From Pelotomaculum terephthalicicum JT (GTDB lineage Bacteria; Bacillota; Desulfotomaculia; Desulfotomaculales; Pelotomaculaceae): DNA of 42,266 bases. Made by a program: the position numbers and the translations under genes. A model generated the notes under the pieces. It saw only the letters and a program-made list of their open reading frames with translations. It did not search any database and had not been told where the DNA came from. The stretch lies in the NCBI RefSeq assembly GCF_022410535.1, contig NZ_JAKNBL010000026.1:1-42266 (forward strand), written 5' to 3'. Below, in pieces: positions 27,169 through 36,366 of the stretch (within the stretch, counting starts at the first letter, position 1; each line of letters begins with the position of its first letter).

Positions 27169-28119
27169 CTATTTGTCAAACAGTTTGCTTACTGAAAGAT
27201 CCTCGTGGATTCTGATGATTGCCTCGCCTAACAGCGGCGCCACAGAAAGAATCTTAATTTTGTCAATCAACTTTTCTTTCGGCACCGGTATGGTGTTGGT
27301 AATCACCACTTCTTTGATCGGCGATTCCGCCAGCCGATCGAGCGCCGGGCCGGATAAAACACCGTGGGTGCAACAGACATATATATCATTGACGCCCCAT
27401 TTTTTCAAGGCGGCGGCGCCCAGGGTTATCGTGCCGGCCGTGTCGATGATGTCGTCGACCATGATCACAGTCTTACCGTGGATGGCGCCGATTATATTGG
27501 TAATTTCCACCATATTGGGCTCCGGCCGGCGTTTGTCGATAATGGCGATGGGCGCGCCGATACGCTCGGCTAAGTCCCTGGCGCGGGTAACCCCGCCCAG
27601 ATCGGGCGACACCACTACAACATTATCCAATTTAGCCTGCATAAAATATTCAGCCAGGATCGGCACTCCCGGCAAATGATCCACCGGTATGTCAAAAAAG
27701 CCCTGGATTTGACCGGCGTGCAGGTCCATCGTGAGAACCCGCCTGGCCCCGCTGGCGGTGAGTATATTGGCAACCAGCTTCGAGGTAATGGGATCGCGCG
27801 CCCTTGTTTTCCTGTCCTGCCGCGCATACCCGTAGTAAGGCATCACTGCCGTAATGCGCCTGGCGGAGGCTCTCCTGACGGCATCGATCATGATCAGAAG
27901 CTCCATCAGGTTTTCATTAACCGGTGTGCTGGTGGGCTGGATCACAAAAACATCCGCCCCCCTGACACTCTCATCAATCCTGACCTGCACTTCCCCGTCA
28001 CTGAAATGCGTAACTTCCGACGCCCCGATAGTAACGCCAAGGTACTGGCAAATTTCCTCCGCCAGTTCAGTGTTGGCGTTGCCGGTGAAAATCTTTAGAT
28101 TTTTATAACGCGATGTCAT
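27169..28119 (-). CDS. prs: Ribose-phosphate pyrophosphokinase (PRPP synthetase)
   Basis: The 316-residue enzyme makes PRPP from ribose 5-phosphate and ATP, feeding purine, pyrimidine, histidine and tryptophan synthesis. Visible motifs are [18 protein letters not shown] at the start, the flexible-loop [53 protein letters not shown] and the PRPP-binding loop [10 protein letters not shown]. The length is standard for class I enzymes. ATG 28119 has only GGGGG at nine bases as a ribosome-binding site. It follows glmU by 66 bases, a common pairing in Firmicutes. Confidence 0.97.
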   Translation of the reverse strand: MTSRYKNLKIFTGNANTELAEEICQYLGVTIGASEVTHFSDGEVQVRIDESVRGADVFVIQPTSTPVNENLMELLIMIDAVRRASARRITAVMPYYGYARQDRKTRARDPITSKLVANILTASGARRVLTMDLHAGQIQGFFDIPVDHLPGVPILAEYFMQAKLDNVVVVSPDLGGVTRARDLAERIGAPIAIIDKRRPEPNMVEITNIIGAIHGKTVIMVDDIIDTAGTITLGAAALKKWGVNDIYVCCTHGVLSGPALDRLAESPIKEVVITNTIPVPKEKLIDKIKILSVAPLLGEAIIRIHEDLSVSKLFDK

Positions 28120-28185
28120 CCAGCCAGACCCCCAAATCTTTTATCAAGGATTTTAAATATTACCAATCTTTAGCTAAATTTTTAG

Positions 28186-29556
28186 CTAATCTTTTATTTT
28201 CTTCCTATCGGCCCAGTTTTTTATGACTATTTGCTTCGCTCTCTCAACACCCAGCGCGCCGGGGGCTACATCCTTGGTAATCGTAGAACCCGCGCCTGTT
28301 ACGGCCTGTCCCCCCACTTCCACCGGCGCCACCAGATTGGTGTTGCTGCCGATAAAAGCCCCGTCGCCGATACGTGTCGTCCATTTTTGGCGGCCGTCGT
28401 AGTTGCAGGTGATAGTACCCGCTCCAACGTTAACTTTTTTGCCGACCACGGCGTCACCCACGTAGCTTAAATGAGGAACCTTGCTGCCATCCCCGATGAC
28501 TGACTTCTTTATCTCCACGAAATCGCCCACCTTGACGGTTCGCCCCAGGGTGGTTTCGGGCCGCAGGTAGGCGTAAGGACCGATATTGCAATTATCCCCA
28601 ATATCGCTATCCAAAACAATTGAATTCTGGATGGAGACACCGTTACCCACAGCGGCGTCAACCAGACGTGAGCCGGGGCCGATCACACAGTCCTCGCCAA
28701 TCACGGTTTCACCTTCGATGATAGTAAAGGGGTGGATCACTGTGTCACGCCCCACCCGCGCCTTCCGGCTCACAAAAGTTGAGAGCGGGTCAATAACTGT
28801 CACCCCTGCTCTCATCAATTCATTCAGCACCCGCCTGCGCATGTATTGTTCCACTTCAGCCAGCTGCACGCGGTCGTTAATGCCTGTCATCTCCATGTGG
28901 TTTTTCAGGACAACAGCCCCGACAGTCCGCCCGTTTTTCGCATATATATCGATAATGTCGGTAAGATAATATTCACCTTGGGCATTCGCGGGAGTAATCC
29001 GCGCCAGAGTGTCAAAAAGTCCGGCTCCCTCGAAGCAATAAACTCCGGTGTTCACTTCACGGACCAGTATCTCATCTGCGGACGCGTCTTTTTGTTCCAC
29101 AATTTTTAACACCCGGCCCTGTTCGTCCCGGATCACCCGCCCATAACCCGCCGGGTTCTCCATCTCGGCGGTCAATACCGTGGCCGCCGCTCCCATGGAC
29201 CGGTGCTTTTCAACTAATTCAGCCAGGGTTCCCGCTTCGATTAGGGGAGTGTCGCCGCACAGCACAAGCAGACAGCCTGAAAAATCTTTCAACAGAGGAC
29301 CGGCCTGCGCCAGCGCGTGGGCCGTGCCAAGCTGCTCCGCCTGAAGAACCACTTCAGCCCTGCCGTCAACCTCACGGGCTACCTGGTCCGCTCCGAAGCC
29401 CGCGACAACGACCATCTTTTGCACACCCGCTCCCGCCGCCGCGTCAACAACACACGACAGCATCGCGCTGCCGCATACTGTATGCAATACTTTGGGCAGT
29501 TTCGACTTCATCCTCGTACCTTTACCCGCAGCTAAAATCACTGCCGCCAGTTCCAT
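28186..29556 (-). CDS. glmU: Bifunctional UDP-N-acetylglucosamine pyrophosphorylase / glucosamine-1-phosphate N-acetyltransferase
   Basis: The 456-residue protein makes UDP-GlcNAc for peptidoglycan. The N-terminal uridyltransferase domain (1-230) carries [25 protein letters not shown] and EVNTGVYCF. The C-terminal left-handed beta-helix acetyltransferase domain (about 250-456) carries hexapeptide repeats, [33 protein letters not shown] and [15 protein letters not shown] 29556 is chosen since AAAGGGGG precedes it; the frame reaches 29577. It is the first gene of a glmU-prs pair. Confidence 0.97.
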   Translation of the reverse strand: MELAAVILAAGKGTRMKSKLPKVLHTVCGSAMLSCVVDAAAGAGVQKMVVVAGFGADQVAREVDGRAEVVLQAEQLGTAHALAQAGPLLKDFSGCLLVLCGDTPLIEAGTLAELVEKHRSMGAAATVLTAEMENPAGYGRVIRDEQGRVLKIVEQKDASADEILVREVNTGVYCFEGAGLFDTLARITPANAQGEYYLTDIIDIYAKNGRTVGAVVLKNHMEMTGINDRVQLAEVEQYMRRRVLNELMRAGVTVIDPLSTFVSRKARVGRDTVIHPFTIIEGETVIGEDCVIGPGSRLVDAAVGNGVSIQNSIVLDSDIGDNCNIGPYAYLRPETTLGRTVKVGDFVEIKKSVIGDGSKVPHLSYVGDAVVGKKVNVGAGTITCNYDGRQKWTTRIGDGAFIGSNTNLVAPVEVGGQAVTGAGSTITKDVAPGALGVERAKQIVIKNWADRKKIKD

Positions 29557-29582
29557 CCGGCGACCCCCTTTTATCAAGAATT

Positions 29583-29664
29583 CAGCAGTCAGCAGTCAGT
29601 AGTCAGAATACTTCGAAACAATTTACTGTTCTCTCTTCCAACTATTGACTACTGAATAGTCACA
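29583..29664. repeat. AGTCAG-rich palindromic intergenic repeat
   Basis: CAGCAGTCAGCAGTCAGTAGTCAG on the left (split here into 8-base near-repeats AGTCAGCA) and TGACTACTG on the right form an inverted pair, CAGTAGTCA (29597-29605) with TGACTACTG (29646-29654). Related elements lie at 33103-33180 and 34277-34321. The rest of 29557-29830 is AT-rich and shows no gene. Confidence 0.65.
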
Positions 29665-29830
29665 AGTACCTTTGTAAACGAAACCACTCAGTTAATTTGC
29701 AAAGTTATTACATAGACCATTCTACCCAAAAATCATTCTACAAAAAAATTTTATTTCCTTTCATCAAGGAGAAAAAAAGAGAGCTTACGCCCTCATTATC
29801 ATAAAGTTGAAAAATTCAAGATATTCTAAA

Positions 29831-30085
29831 CTAAATAACTTCCCCGTATGCGTTTAATACCGCTGTTTGAATCAACTCGCGAGCTGAAGATGTAATCGGG
29901 TGTGCGATATCGCGAAACTCCCCATCCGGAGTCTTCCGGCTCGGCATTGCCACGAATAAACCATTGTGCCCTTCTACCACTTTGACATCGTGAATGACAA
30001 ATGAATCATCTAAAGTTACCGATACAATCGCCTTCATTTTCCCTTCCATCAATACTTTGCGCACTCTAACGTCGGTAACTTCCAT
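29831..30085 (-). CDS. spoVG: Septation/sporulation regulator SpoVG
   Basis: The 84-residue protein matches Spo[54 protein letters not shown] as a conserved run (split in reading, about residues 1-52), then [23 protein letters not shown]. It is a small nucleic-acid-binding regulator of septation, sporulation and other processes. ATG 30085 is chosen because GAGGTGGTGAT precedes it; a frame to 30106 exists. It lies upstream of glmU in the usual Firmicute order and has its own predicted sigma-H promoter. Confidence 0.96.
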   Translation of the reverse strand: MEVTDVRVRKVLMEGKMKAIVSVTLDDSFVIHDVKVVEGHNGLFVAMPSRKTPDGEFRDIAHPITSSARELIQTAVLNAYGEVI

Positions 30086-30132
30086 GATATCACCACCTCT
30101 CCCCACAGTTAGTTAACGTATCACCCGGTTAT

Positions 30133-30161
30133 ATTTTCTACAACTACAGGCAAATTCCTCC
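30133..30161 (-). promoter_or_regulatory. Predicted sigma-H promoter of spoVG
   Basis: On the minus strand GGAGGAATT (-35 type) is followed after 11 bases by GTAGAAA (-10 type), close to the sigma-H pattern RnAGGAwWW / RnnGAAT. The start codon is about 48 bases further on. In Bacillus, spoVG is a classic sigma-H gene. Confidence 0.5.
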
Positions 30162-30195
30162 TGTTTTTAATTAATTTAAAGAAATTTTCCCTGAT

Positions 30196-31416
30196 TTATG
30201 AAAATATTTCCGGCATGTAACCAGCTGCCGCCAAGCAGGCGATCACTTGTTCAATATGTTCTTTGTTTCTCGTTTCCAAAGAAAGTTCCACTTCAGCTTG
30301 CTTTAAAGGAATCCCCTGCTTGATCCGGTCATGGCTGACAGAAATGACGTTGGCGCGGGCTTCCGCCACCACTGAGAGCAATTTCAGGAGACTGCCCGGC
30401 CTGTCCGTTAATATAGTGCGCAGCCGGACATACCGGCCGGTTTTGGCCAAACCACGCTCAATAATAATTGACAGTATGTTCACATCAATATTGCCGCCGC
30501 TTAAAATAACAGCCGTTTTAACATTTTCCAGCGCGATTTTCTTGTGAATCAGCGCCGCCAACCCCACCGCGCCGGCGCCCTCCACCACAATCTTGGCTCT
30601 TTCCAGCAGCATTAAAATCGCGCTGGCGATTTCTTCATCGTCCACGACAGCGAATTCGTCCACATAACGTTTAATCAAAGCGAAAGTATTTTTACCAGGT
30701 TCTTGGACGGCGATGCCGTCCGCGAAGGTACCCGCGCCCTTGACTTTGTGCAGGCGGCCTTCTTTATAGGAACAGTGCATTGCCGGCGCGCCCCCGGCCT
30801 GTACGCCGATCACCCGCACCGAAGGCTTGATCTCCTTCAGAGCAAAGGCGATGCCGGCGAGCAGACCGCCTCCGCCAGCCGGCACCAGCACCGCCTCGAC
30901 ACCGGGCAACTCTTCCAGCAGTTCGAGGGCGATGGTCGCCTGGCCGGCGATCACATCCGGATCATTAAAGCCGTGCACGAAAACAGCGCCGCTTTTGCCT
31001 TGCAATTTTCTGGCCAACCGGTAAGCTTCATCATACCCGCCGCCGGCCAGAATCACTTCCGCGCCGTATCCCTGCGTAGCCACAACCTTGGAAATCGGCG
31101 CGCCCGCAGGCATTACCACGGTGCAGCGGATACCTGCCACGGCGGCGGCATAAGCCACGCCCTGGGCGTGATTCCCGGCGGAAGCGGCAATAACGCCCAG
31201 GTCCCGTTCCGCCTTGCCCAGGCTCATCACTTTGTTGTAAGCTCCCCGTATTTTAAAAGAACCTGTCTTCTGCATGTTTTCAAGTTTCAGATAGACAGAG
31301 TTGCCGGTTACTTTGCTGAAGGTGGTGGAGTAGTCCAACGGTGTGCGCCGGGCTATTCCGACCAGCCGGTCCCGGGCGAGGCGGATCTTTTCCATGGACA
31401 GCCGTTCAGCCGCCAT
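30196..31416 (-). CDS. ilvA: Threonine ammonia-lyase (threonine dehydratase) with C-terminal ACT domain
   Basis: The 406-residue PLP enzyme deaminates threonine to 2-oxobutanoate, the entry to isoleucine synthesis or threonine breakdown. Visible are KLENMQKTGSFKIRGAYNK with the PLP lysine (K55), SAGNHAQGVAYAA, the glycine-rich phosphate loop PAGGGGLLAGIAFAL and SGGNID near the end of the catalytic domain. A single ACT domain follows (about 328-404: LRTILTDRPGSLLKLLSVVAEARANVISV). This is the shorter TdcB-like form seen in many anaerobes. ATG 31416 is preceded by GGGAG at 12 bases. The gap upstream (31417-31600) is GC-rich and unassigned. Confidence 0.92.
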   Translation of the reverse strand: MAAERLSMEKIRLARDRLVGIARRTPLDYSTTFSKVTGNSVYLKLENMQKTGSFKIRGAYNKVMSLGKAERDLGVIAASAGNHAQGVAYAAAVAGIRCTVVMPAGAPISKVVATQGYGAEVILAGGGYDEAYRLARKLQGKSGAVFVHGFNDPDVIAGQATIALELLEELPGVEAVLVPAGGGGLLAGIAFALKEIKPSVRVIGVQAGGAPAMHCSYKEGRLHKVKGAGTFADGIAVQEPGKNTFALIKRYVDEFAVVDDEEIASAILMLLERAKIVVEGAGAVGLAALIHKKIALENVKTAVILSGGNIDVNILSIIIERGLAKTGRYVRLRTILTDRPGSLLKLLSVVAEARANVISVSHDRIKQGIPLKQAEVELSLETRNKEHIEQVIACLAAAGYMPEIFS

Positions 31417-31600
31417 ATCATGAATTAACTCCCTTCCTGGATAAACACGTGTTATTATCGGCGTTGGCAGTCCGCCGGTTTCGCACCGCAGTTCGGTTAC
31501 CCTCGCTTCGCCGGGTGCTGTTACCGACGCTCCGTAAAGTCGTTCGCTCTATGCACACGCCATGCCTTCATTGGCGGGTTTATTGTATGCTTACGCGCCG

Positions 31601-32374
31601 TTAGACCGCCCGGCGCGGCGGGCAATCACCCAGAAACCGCCCGGCCAACTCCAGGTCGCCGGGTTTATCAACGTCCACGCCTATTTCGGGATACTTTGAA
31701 ACAACCACTTCTCCCTTAACCCCCAGCAATTCGGAAGCCCTCTTACACACGTCCTCAATGTCAAGAATACGCAGCAAATACTTAAGCACAAAAGAGAAAC
31801 CGATCAAGCGGCAGAGCCGCAAAGGACTCTTGCGCAGCCCGAAAATTCTTTTTCCGTTCTGAATGCACCGACCGAAAACCGCGGGATTAAACAGAAAAAT
31901 ATTCCCCCCCGTGAATACTCCTTCTTTTAATGCGACATATGTACGCCGGGTGGAAGCAAAACGCTTTTCCACAACTTCTTTTGGTATGATCGGATAATAA
32001 ACATCACCGGCCATATCCCCGCAAAGCTCGATAAAGTCGTCGACCGAACCGGGGGTCAGCATAGGTATGTCCGAAGTGACCAGAAGCACTCTCTTTTCGC
32101 CGGGCAACAGGTTCAGCCCGGCCCCGATATTTTCCATGATCCCGCCGGCCGCACCGGTCAGCGTCACTCTCGTTTCACTCAGCAGCGGGGACAGTTCTTT
32201 CACCGGGCCAACCACCACAACCCGGTTGATCCGCCGGGCGCCGAGCAGCGCTTCCACCACGTATTCAACCATGACCTTTGGGCCTACCGGTATCAACGCC
32301 TCATAGTCAACCGGGCTGTACTCCCGCAAAGGGCCGTTATTCAGGCTCCCGCCCAGAACCACGGCGTTAATCAT
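31601..32374 (-). CDS. MobA-like nucleotidyltransferase family protein
   Basis: The 257-residue protein has an NTP-transferase fold: MINAVVLGGSLNNGPL (P-loop-like start with altered spacing), PVGPKVMVEYVVEALLGA, VLLVTSDIPMLTPGSVDDFI with the metal-binding D, and IGVDVDKPGDLELA near the end. Relatives include MobA and molybdenum cofactor or sugar nucleotidyltransferases. The real substrate is unknown. The usual GGxGTRMG loop is replaced by GGSLNNGPL, so it may be a divergent member. It overlaps the GntR gene by eight bases and is probably co-transcribed. Confidence 0.8.
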   Translation of the reverse strand: MINAVVLGGSLNNGPLREYSPVDYEALIPVGPKVMVEYVVEALLGARRINRVVVVGPVKELSPLLSETRVTLTGAAGGIMENIGAGLNLLPGEKRVLLVTSDIPMLTPGSVDDFIELCGDMAGDVYYPIIPKEVVEKRFASTRRTYVALKEGVFTGGNIFLFNPAVFGRCIQNGKRIFGLRKSPLRLCRLIGFSFVLKYLLRILDIEDVCKRASELLGVKGEVVVSKYPEIGVDVDKPGDLELAGRFLGDCPPRRAV

Positions 32375-33059
32375 TACTTTCTTCTTCCTTTCTGACTGCG
32401 TTTAATAGAATCTGCTCAGCGTTCTCAATATGTTCCCTCGCCAGCAGCCTGGCTTGCTCCACGTCGCGGTCAGATATGGCTTCGACAATTTTTTTATGCT
32501 CGTCCAGGGCGAACTTGGTCCGGCCCGGCTGAGATAAAGACGTCATTCTGAAACGCTGGATCTGCTCCCGGAGGTGCGTGATAATCTGCTCCAACTGCTG
32601 GTTGCGGGAGGCCCGGTAAATAATATCGTGAAAAGCCGTGTCTCCTTCGACGACAGCATTGAGGTTGTCACCTGATTGAGATTCTCTGATTTGCACCAGG
32701 GAACGTTCCAACTGGTCCAGTTCCTCTTCAGTGATCCGCTCCGCCGCCAACCCCGCCGCCATGCCCTCCAAAGCCGCCCGCACTTCAAAAACATCCGCGA
32801 TGTCTTTGAGGGTGATGGCAGCCACATACGCGCCCTTGCGGGGAACCATTACCACAAAACCGTCCAGCTCCAATTTTCTGATTGCTTCCCGGACCGGTGT
32901 GCGGCTTACTCCCATTTCCTCGGCCAGCTGCACTTCCATCAAACGTTCTCCGGGCTTAAGACGTCCCAGCAGAATCGCTTCCCGCAGAGATTCGAAAACC
33001 AACTCCCGCAGAGGCTTATAATTATCCAGAATGATCGGTACTAATCTAGGTTCCCCCAT
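32367..33059 (-). CDS. GntR-family (FadR subfamily) transcriptional regulator
   Basis: The 230-residue regulator has an N-terminal winged helix (about 15-75: YKPLRELVFESLREAILLGRL, GVSRTPVREAIRKLELDGFV) and a C-terminal all-helical FCD-type ligand domain (about 85-220) with VEGDTAFHDIIYRAS and EHKKIVEAISDRD, the metal- or acid-binding set. It probably regulates a carbon or amino-acid pathway; the target may be the adjacent nucleotidyltransferase gene. ATG 33059 is chosen since AGGAGGGG precedes it. The frame extends to 33119 across unrelated sequence. Confidence 0.92.
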   Translation of the reverse strand: MGEPRLVPIILDNYKPLRELVFESLREAILLGRLKPGERLMEVQLAEEMGVSRTPVREAIRKLELDGFVVMVPRKGAYVAAITLKDIADVFEVRAALEGMAAGLAAERITEEELDQLERSLVQIRESQSGDNLNAVVEGDTAFHDIIYRASRNQQLEQIITHLREQIQRFRMTSLSQPGRTKFALDEHKKIVEAISDRDVEQARLLAREHIENAEQILLNAVRKEEESND

Positions 33060-33102
33060 ATTGCCCCTCCTAATGAATATGTATGGTGTAAAAATATCTG
33101 CC

Positions 33103-33180
33103 AGGTAGTCAGAAGTCAAGAGTCAGGAGTCAGAATCCAGAATAATAAAACCTTCTTTTTTATTATGACTACTGATTACT
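33103..33180. repeat. AGTCAG-rich palindromic intergenic repeat
   Basis: The stretch carries repeats of AGTCAG and AGTCAAG (33106-33133), an inner inverted pair AATAATAAAA / TTTTTATTAT and an outer pair GTAGTCA (33105-33111) / TGACTAC (33166-33172). It is related to the elements at 29583 and 34277. Confidence 0.65.
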
Positions 33181-33248
33181 TACACTTATTGTAACCTCTC
33201 TCCGCCTATTGCTGCAAGTATACCCTGCGGCAACTATATGTATAATTT

Positions 33249-34124
33249 TTACACAAAAGACTGATTGCTATCCGGGTTAAATGTCTCGGTTGCCAGCACC
33301 CGCTCACCGCGGTTTTCATAGCGCGCGGCCACCGCGCGGGCCTCCTCAAGGCAGGCGGCCACCCCGAAAACAGTCGGGCCGCTGCCTGACATGAGCACTC
33401 CCAGGGCCCCCGCCTCCAGCAACCTATTTTTTATGGCAGCGATTTCCGGGTGCATGGATATTGTGGCTGTTTCCAGCACGTTGGCAAGGTTTTGGATAAT
33501 ACCGTCAATATTTTTATCCTTGACAGCCTTGATCATGGCGGCAGTTTCCGGCCTTTTGACCGCCGGGAACGAATCATAGGCATGGTAGACCGAAGCGGTT
33601 GAAACACCGAAAGGCGGCTTTACCAGCACCAGACCCATGCGGGGACACGGGGAAAGCGATTCAAGCCGTTCTCCCCTGCCACCAGCCAGGGCTGTCCCGC
33701 CAAGCAGGCAAAAAGGCACGTCGGAACCCAGCTTTTCTCCCAATAACAAGAGTTCCCGCAGGGGGAGGCGAATCCCCCAGATATCATTCAAAGCCGACAG
33801 AGTGGCCGCGGCATCCGCCGACCCCCCGCCCAGGCCGGCCGCCACCGGGATGTTTTTATTCAGCTTAATGCTTATCCCGCGTGTGCCACCGGCGCGTCCC
33901 CGCATTAAAAGAGCCGCCCTGTAGACCAGATTATCCGCGCCGGAAGAAACCTCCCCGCCCGCCACCGTGAGTGAAACGCCCTCCTCCCGTGGCGCGAATT
34001 CCAGGCAGTCGCTCAGTTCAATCGACTGCATTACCGTTTCCACCTGGTGATAGCCGTCCGGCCGCTTCCCCAGCACATCAAGAGTCAGGTTGATTTTAGC
34101 CCGCGCGTAAACCCTGATCGCCAT
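33249..34124 (-). CDS. ispE: 4-(cytidine 5'-diphospho)-2-C-methyl-D-erythritol kinase
   Basis: The 291-residue GHMP-family kinase phosphorylates CDP-methylerythritol in the MEP isoprenoid pathway. Visible are RAKINLTLDVLGKRPDGYHQVETVMQSI (about residues 7-34), the ATP loop PVAAGLGGGSADAAATL (about 90-106), LGSDVPFCLLGGTALAGGRGE and the late GVLMSGSGPTVFG. ATG 34124 is preferred over GTG 34130 on spacing to GGGGA. It is the first gene of the long minus-strand block. Confidence 0.96.
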   Translation of the reverse strand: MAIRVYARAKINLTLDVLGKRPDGYHQVETVMQSIELSDCLEFAPREEGVSLTVAGGEVSSGADNLVYRAALLMRGRAGGTRGISIKLNKNIPVAAGLGGGSADAAATLSALNDIWGIRLPLRELLLLGEKLGSDVPFCLLGGTALAGGRGERLESLSPCPRMGLVLVKPPFGVSTASVYHAYDSFPAVKRPETAAMIKAVKDKNIDGIIQNLANVLETATISMHPEIAAIKNRLLEAGALGVLMSGSGPTVFGVAACLEEARAVAARYENRGERVLATETFNPDSNQSFV

Positions 34125-34276
34125 ATTCACATCCCCAATAACATATTCTAAAATACAATCAATATTTTTGCGGCTGGAGCCGTCCGCCGGTTCAGCCGCT
34201 CAACCCTAATTATACCTGAGCACAACCAATCACAGCAATTCTTTCATAAAATTAAGTTAATGACCATTCACGTATT

Positions 34277-34321
34277 CAGGAGTCAGCAGTCAGTAATTAG
34301 CAGTCAAACTCCTGACTCCTG
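34277..34321. repeat. AGTCAG-rich palindromic intergenic repeat
   Basis: CAGGAGTCAG (34277-34286) and CTGACTCCTG (34312-34321) form a perfect 10-bp inverted pair around AGTCAG-like inner repeats. It lies between the divergent genes ispE and the L,D-transpeptidase gene. Confidence 0.7.
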
Positions 34322-34364
34322 CTCTTAAGCAGTACAAAAAATATATACAAACGGAGGGTGTAAT

Positions 34365-34922
34365 ATGAAAAGCTCGACTAAATCTTACGGCAGTCACATT
34401 TCTATCAACCTGGCCACCCGGCGGCTGACTTATTACGAGAGGGAACGCTTAATAAAAATTTATCCCGTCGGCGTCGGCAAACCGTCAACCCCGACACCGA
34501 CCGGGAATTACATGGTGGTTGTAAAAATAATGCACCCGGGAGGAATGCTGGGGAGCCGCTGGATGGGTTTATCCGTTCAGCACGGGAATTACGGCATCCA
34601 CGGCACAAACAATCCGTCTTCAATTGGCGGCTACGTGTCAAACGGCTGCATCCGCATGTACAACCAGGATGTTGAGGAGCTTTTTCCAAAGGTTCAGATC
34701 GGCACACCGGTAAATATTTCCTCCGGCGCAAATGAACCGGGGCCAAATAATGTTCATAACAACGCACAAAACCCGACAACCAACCATACCGTCCAAGCGG
34801 GAGAAACACTTTGGGAAATAGCTGAACGATACGGCAAAACACTTAATCAGATCCTCGCGGCCAACCAAATAAACAACCCCGACGTGATCTACCCCGGCCA
34901 GCAAATTATCATCCCTGGTTAA
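34365..34922 (+). CDS. L,D-transpeptidase (YkuD domain) with LysM domain
   Basis: The 185-residue protein has a YkuD-type catalytic domain (about 10-118) with the signature HGTNNPSSIGGYVSNGCIRM (His79, Cys95), which makes 3-3 peptidoglycan crosslinks or attaches proteins. A linker and a C-terminal LysM domain follow (about 140-184: HTVQAGETLWEIAERYGKTL, then NPDVIYPGQQIIIPG). The order, catalytic then LysM, is the reverse of Bacillus YkuD. There is no signal peptide and no N-terminal membrane helix, so it may act in the spore or leave the cell by a route not visible here. ATG 34365 follows GGAGGG. Confidence 0.93.
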   Translation: MKSSTKSYGSHISINLATRRLTYYERERLIKIYPVGVGKPSTPTPTGNYMVVVKIMHPGGMLGSRWMGLSVQHGNYGIHGTNNPSSIGGYVSNGCIRMYNQDVEELFPKVQIGTPVNISSGANEPGPNNVHNNAQNPTTNHTVQAGETLWEIAERYGKTLNQILAANQINNPDVIYPGQQIIIPG

Positions 34923-34973
34923 GGCATACCGCCGTCCCTTTTCTAATACAATCGGTTTATAGGGAAAAATATA

Positions 34974-35717
34974 TTGAAGGCGGGTAAAATATTGGATGGT
35001 ATCGTTCTGCAGGGACTGATCGCCGGCCTTGGAACATGCCTCGGAGCATTGCTCGTAATCACACTCGGACGGATGCGGCCGGGCACCCTTTCTCTTATGC
35101 TCGGCCTGGCCTCCGGGATAATGACCGCCGTAATCATCTTCGACCTGCTGCCGTCCTCCCTTCGCTACGGCAGCCCCATAGCGGCTCTGGCCGGTTTTAT
35201 GGGAGGAATCACCCTCATGCTGGCGCTGGACCTGGGAATCAACATATTTGCCCCCGCTGCCCTGCAAGGAAGAGACTACTTGAAAATGGGCTACCTGATC
35301 GCCACCGGGATCGCCCTGCACGATCTTCCCGAAGGGCTGGCCATCGCCGCCGGCTTCGCGACAGCCGAGAAGCTGGGGCCGCTTCTGGTCCTGGCTATCG
35401 GCCTGCACAACATCCCGGAAGGAATGGCGACGGCGGCCCCGCTGCGCCACGGGGGGTTAAGCGCGGGGCGGGTGCTGGCAATCAATATCTTGATCAGCCT
35501 GATCACGCCGGTCGGCACCTTCTTCGGGCTGGCCCTGTTGGAAAGCTCCCGCTCCTTCATCGGCCCGCTGCTGGCTTTTGCCGCGGGCGCCATGACCTAT
35601 ATCGTGCTTGGGGAACTTGCCCCCGAGTCCCGCCGCAACAGCAGGCCGCTGGCCTACCTGGGCATGCTTTTCGGGCTGAGCCTGATCCTCATGCTGAGTT
35701 TCATTGTTTCAGGATAA
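34974..35717 (+). CDS. ZIP-family divalent metal transporter
   Basis: The 247-residue membrane protein has about seven or eight hydrophobic segments. The family metal-binding motifs are GIALHDLPEGLAIAAGF in helix 4 and GLHNIPEGMATAAPL in helix 5. It probably moves zinc, iron or manganese into the cytoplasm. The start is TTG 34974 behind AGGGA; TTG 34992 is an alternative. Its 3' end overlaps the convergent permease gene by 17 bases. Confidence 0.9.
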   Translation: MKAGKILDGIVLQGLIAGLGTCLGALLVITLGRMRPGTLSLMLGLASGIMTAVIIFDLLPSSLRYGSPIAALAGFMGGITLMLALDLGINIFAPAALQGRDYLKMGYLIATGIALHDLPEGLAIAAGFATAEKLGPLLVLAIGLHNIPEGMATAAPLRHGGLSAGRVLAINILISLITPVGTFFGLALLESSRSFIGPLLAFAAGAMTYIVLGELAPESRRNSRPLAYLGMLFGLSLILMLSFIVSG

Positions 35718-36153
35718 GCCAGGCGCCTCCCGCCATCAGCAGCGTTCCCAAAACATTCCACAGGCTGAAGGGGATCTTTTCCATCCCGAACAGCCCAAAA
35801 TGGTCAACCAAGCCCGCCGTAAAAACCTGCCCGACAATGATCGCCGTGGTGGCGGGCGCTACCCCGACTTTCGGCATGGTGCTGACCACCCCGTACACAA
35901 TCAAAACCCCCAGTATACCGCCGAGGTAAGTATACCAGGGCGCCTGGGGAAATTTTGCCAGGCAGCCGTCACCCAAACGGCATATAAACAACAAAACAGT
36001 AACAAGCAGAAGCCCGACCAGGTGAACGATAAAAGTTGCTTCCCATAGCCCGATTACTTTGCCCAGGGCGGAATTAACAGACCCCTGGATGGCCATGATA
36101 ATCCCGGCCAAGGCCGCTATAGCCAGGGGTAAAATCTCCGGTGTCATGCTCAT
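35701..36153 (-). CDS. DMT-superfamily membrane protein (YdcZ/DUF606 family)
   Basis: The 150-residue protein has five hydrophobic segments and the DUF606 pattern ALAGIIMAIQGSVNSALGKVIGLWEATFIVHLVGLL (about residues 14-49, split in reading) and PATTAIIVGQVFTAGLVDHFG. It is a putative small-molecule transporter of unknown substrate. ATG 36153 or ATG 36147 could serve; GGGG is better spaced for the second. The gene overlaps the 3' end of the ZIP gene by 17 bases on the opposite strand. Confidence 0.85.
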   Translation of the reverse strand: MSMTPEILPLAIAALAGIIMAIQGSVNSALGKVIGLWEATFIVHLVGLLLVTVLLFICRLGDGCLAKFPQAPWYTYLGGILGVLIVYGVVSTMPKVGVAPATTAIIVGQVFTAGLVDHFGLFGMEKIPFSLWNVLGTLLMAGGAWLILKQ

Positions 36154-36366
36154 TTCCCCTTCGCCGGCTCATTTTTCTGTTGCATCTATTTATTTTCTTC
36201 CGTCCGGCCGGCGGTTATTCTGCCAACTTGATCCTTTTGACCGCCTGCCGGAACATGTTCATTCAATACAGGGGCCTCTTATATTATCCTCACTTTCCTT
36301 ACGTCAGCCTGCTTTATTAATAAGTAAAACGATCCGATAAACTTTACAGGGAAAAAAACAAAAGGA

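Noticed and set aside
31417-31600. T-box riboswitch upstream of ilvA
   Set aside because: No AGGGTGGNACCGCG-type T-box sequence and no terminator are visible.
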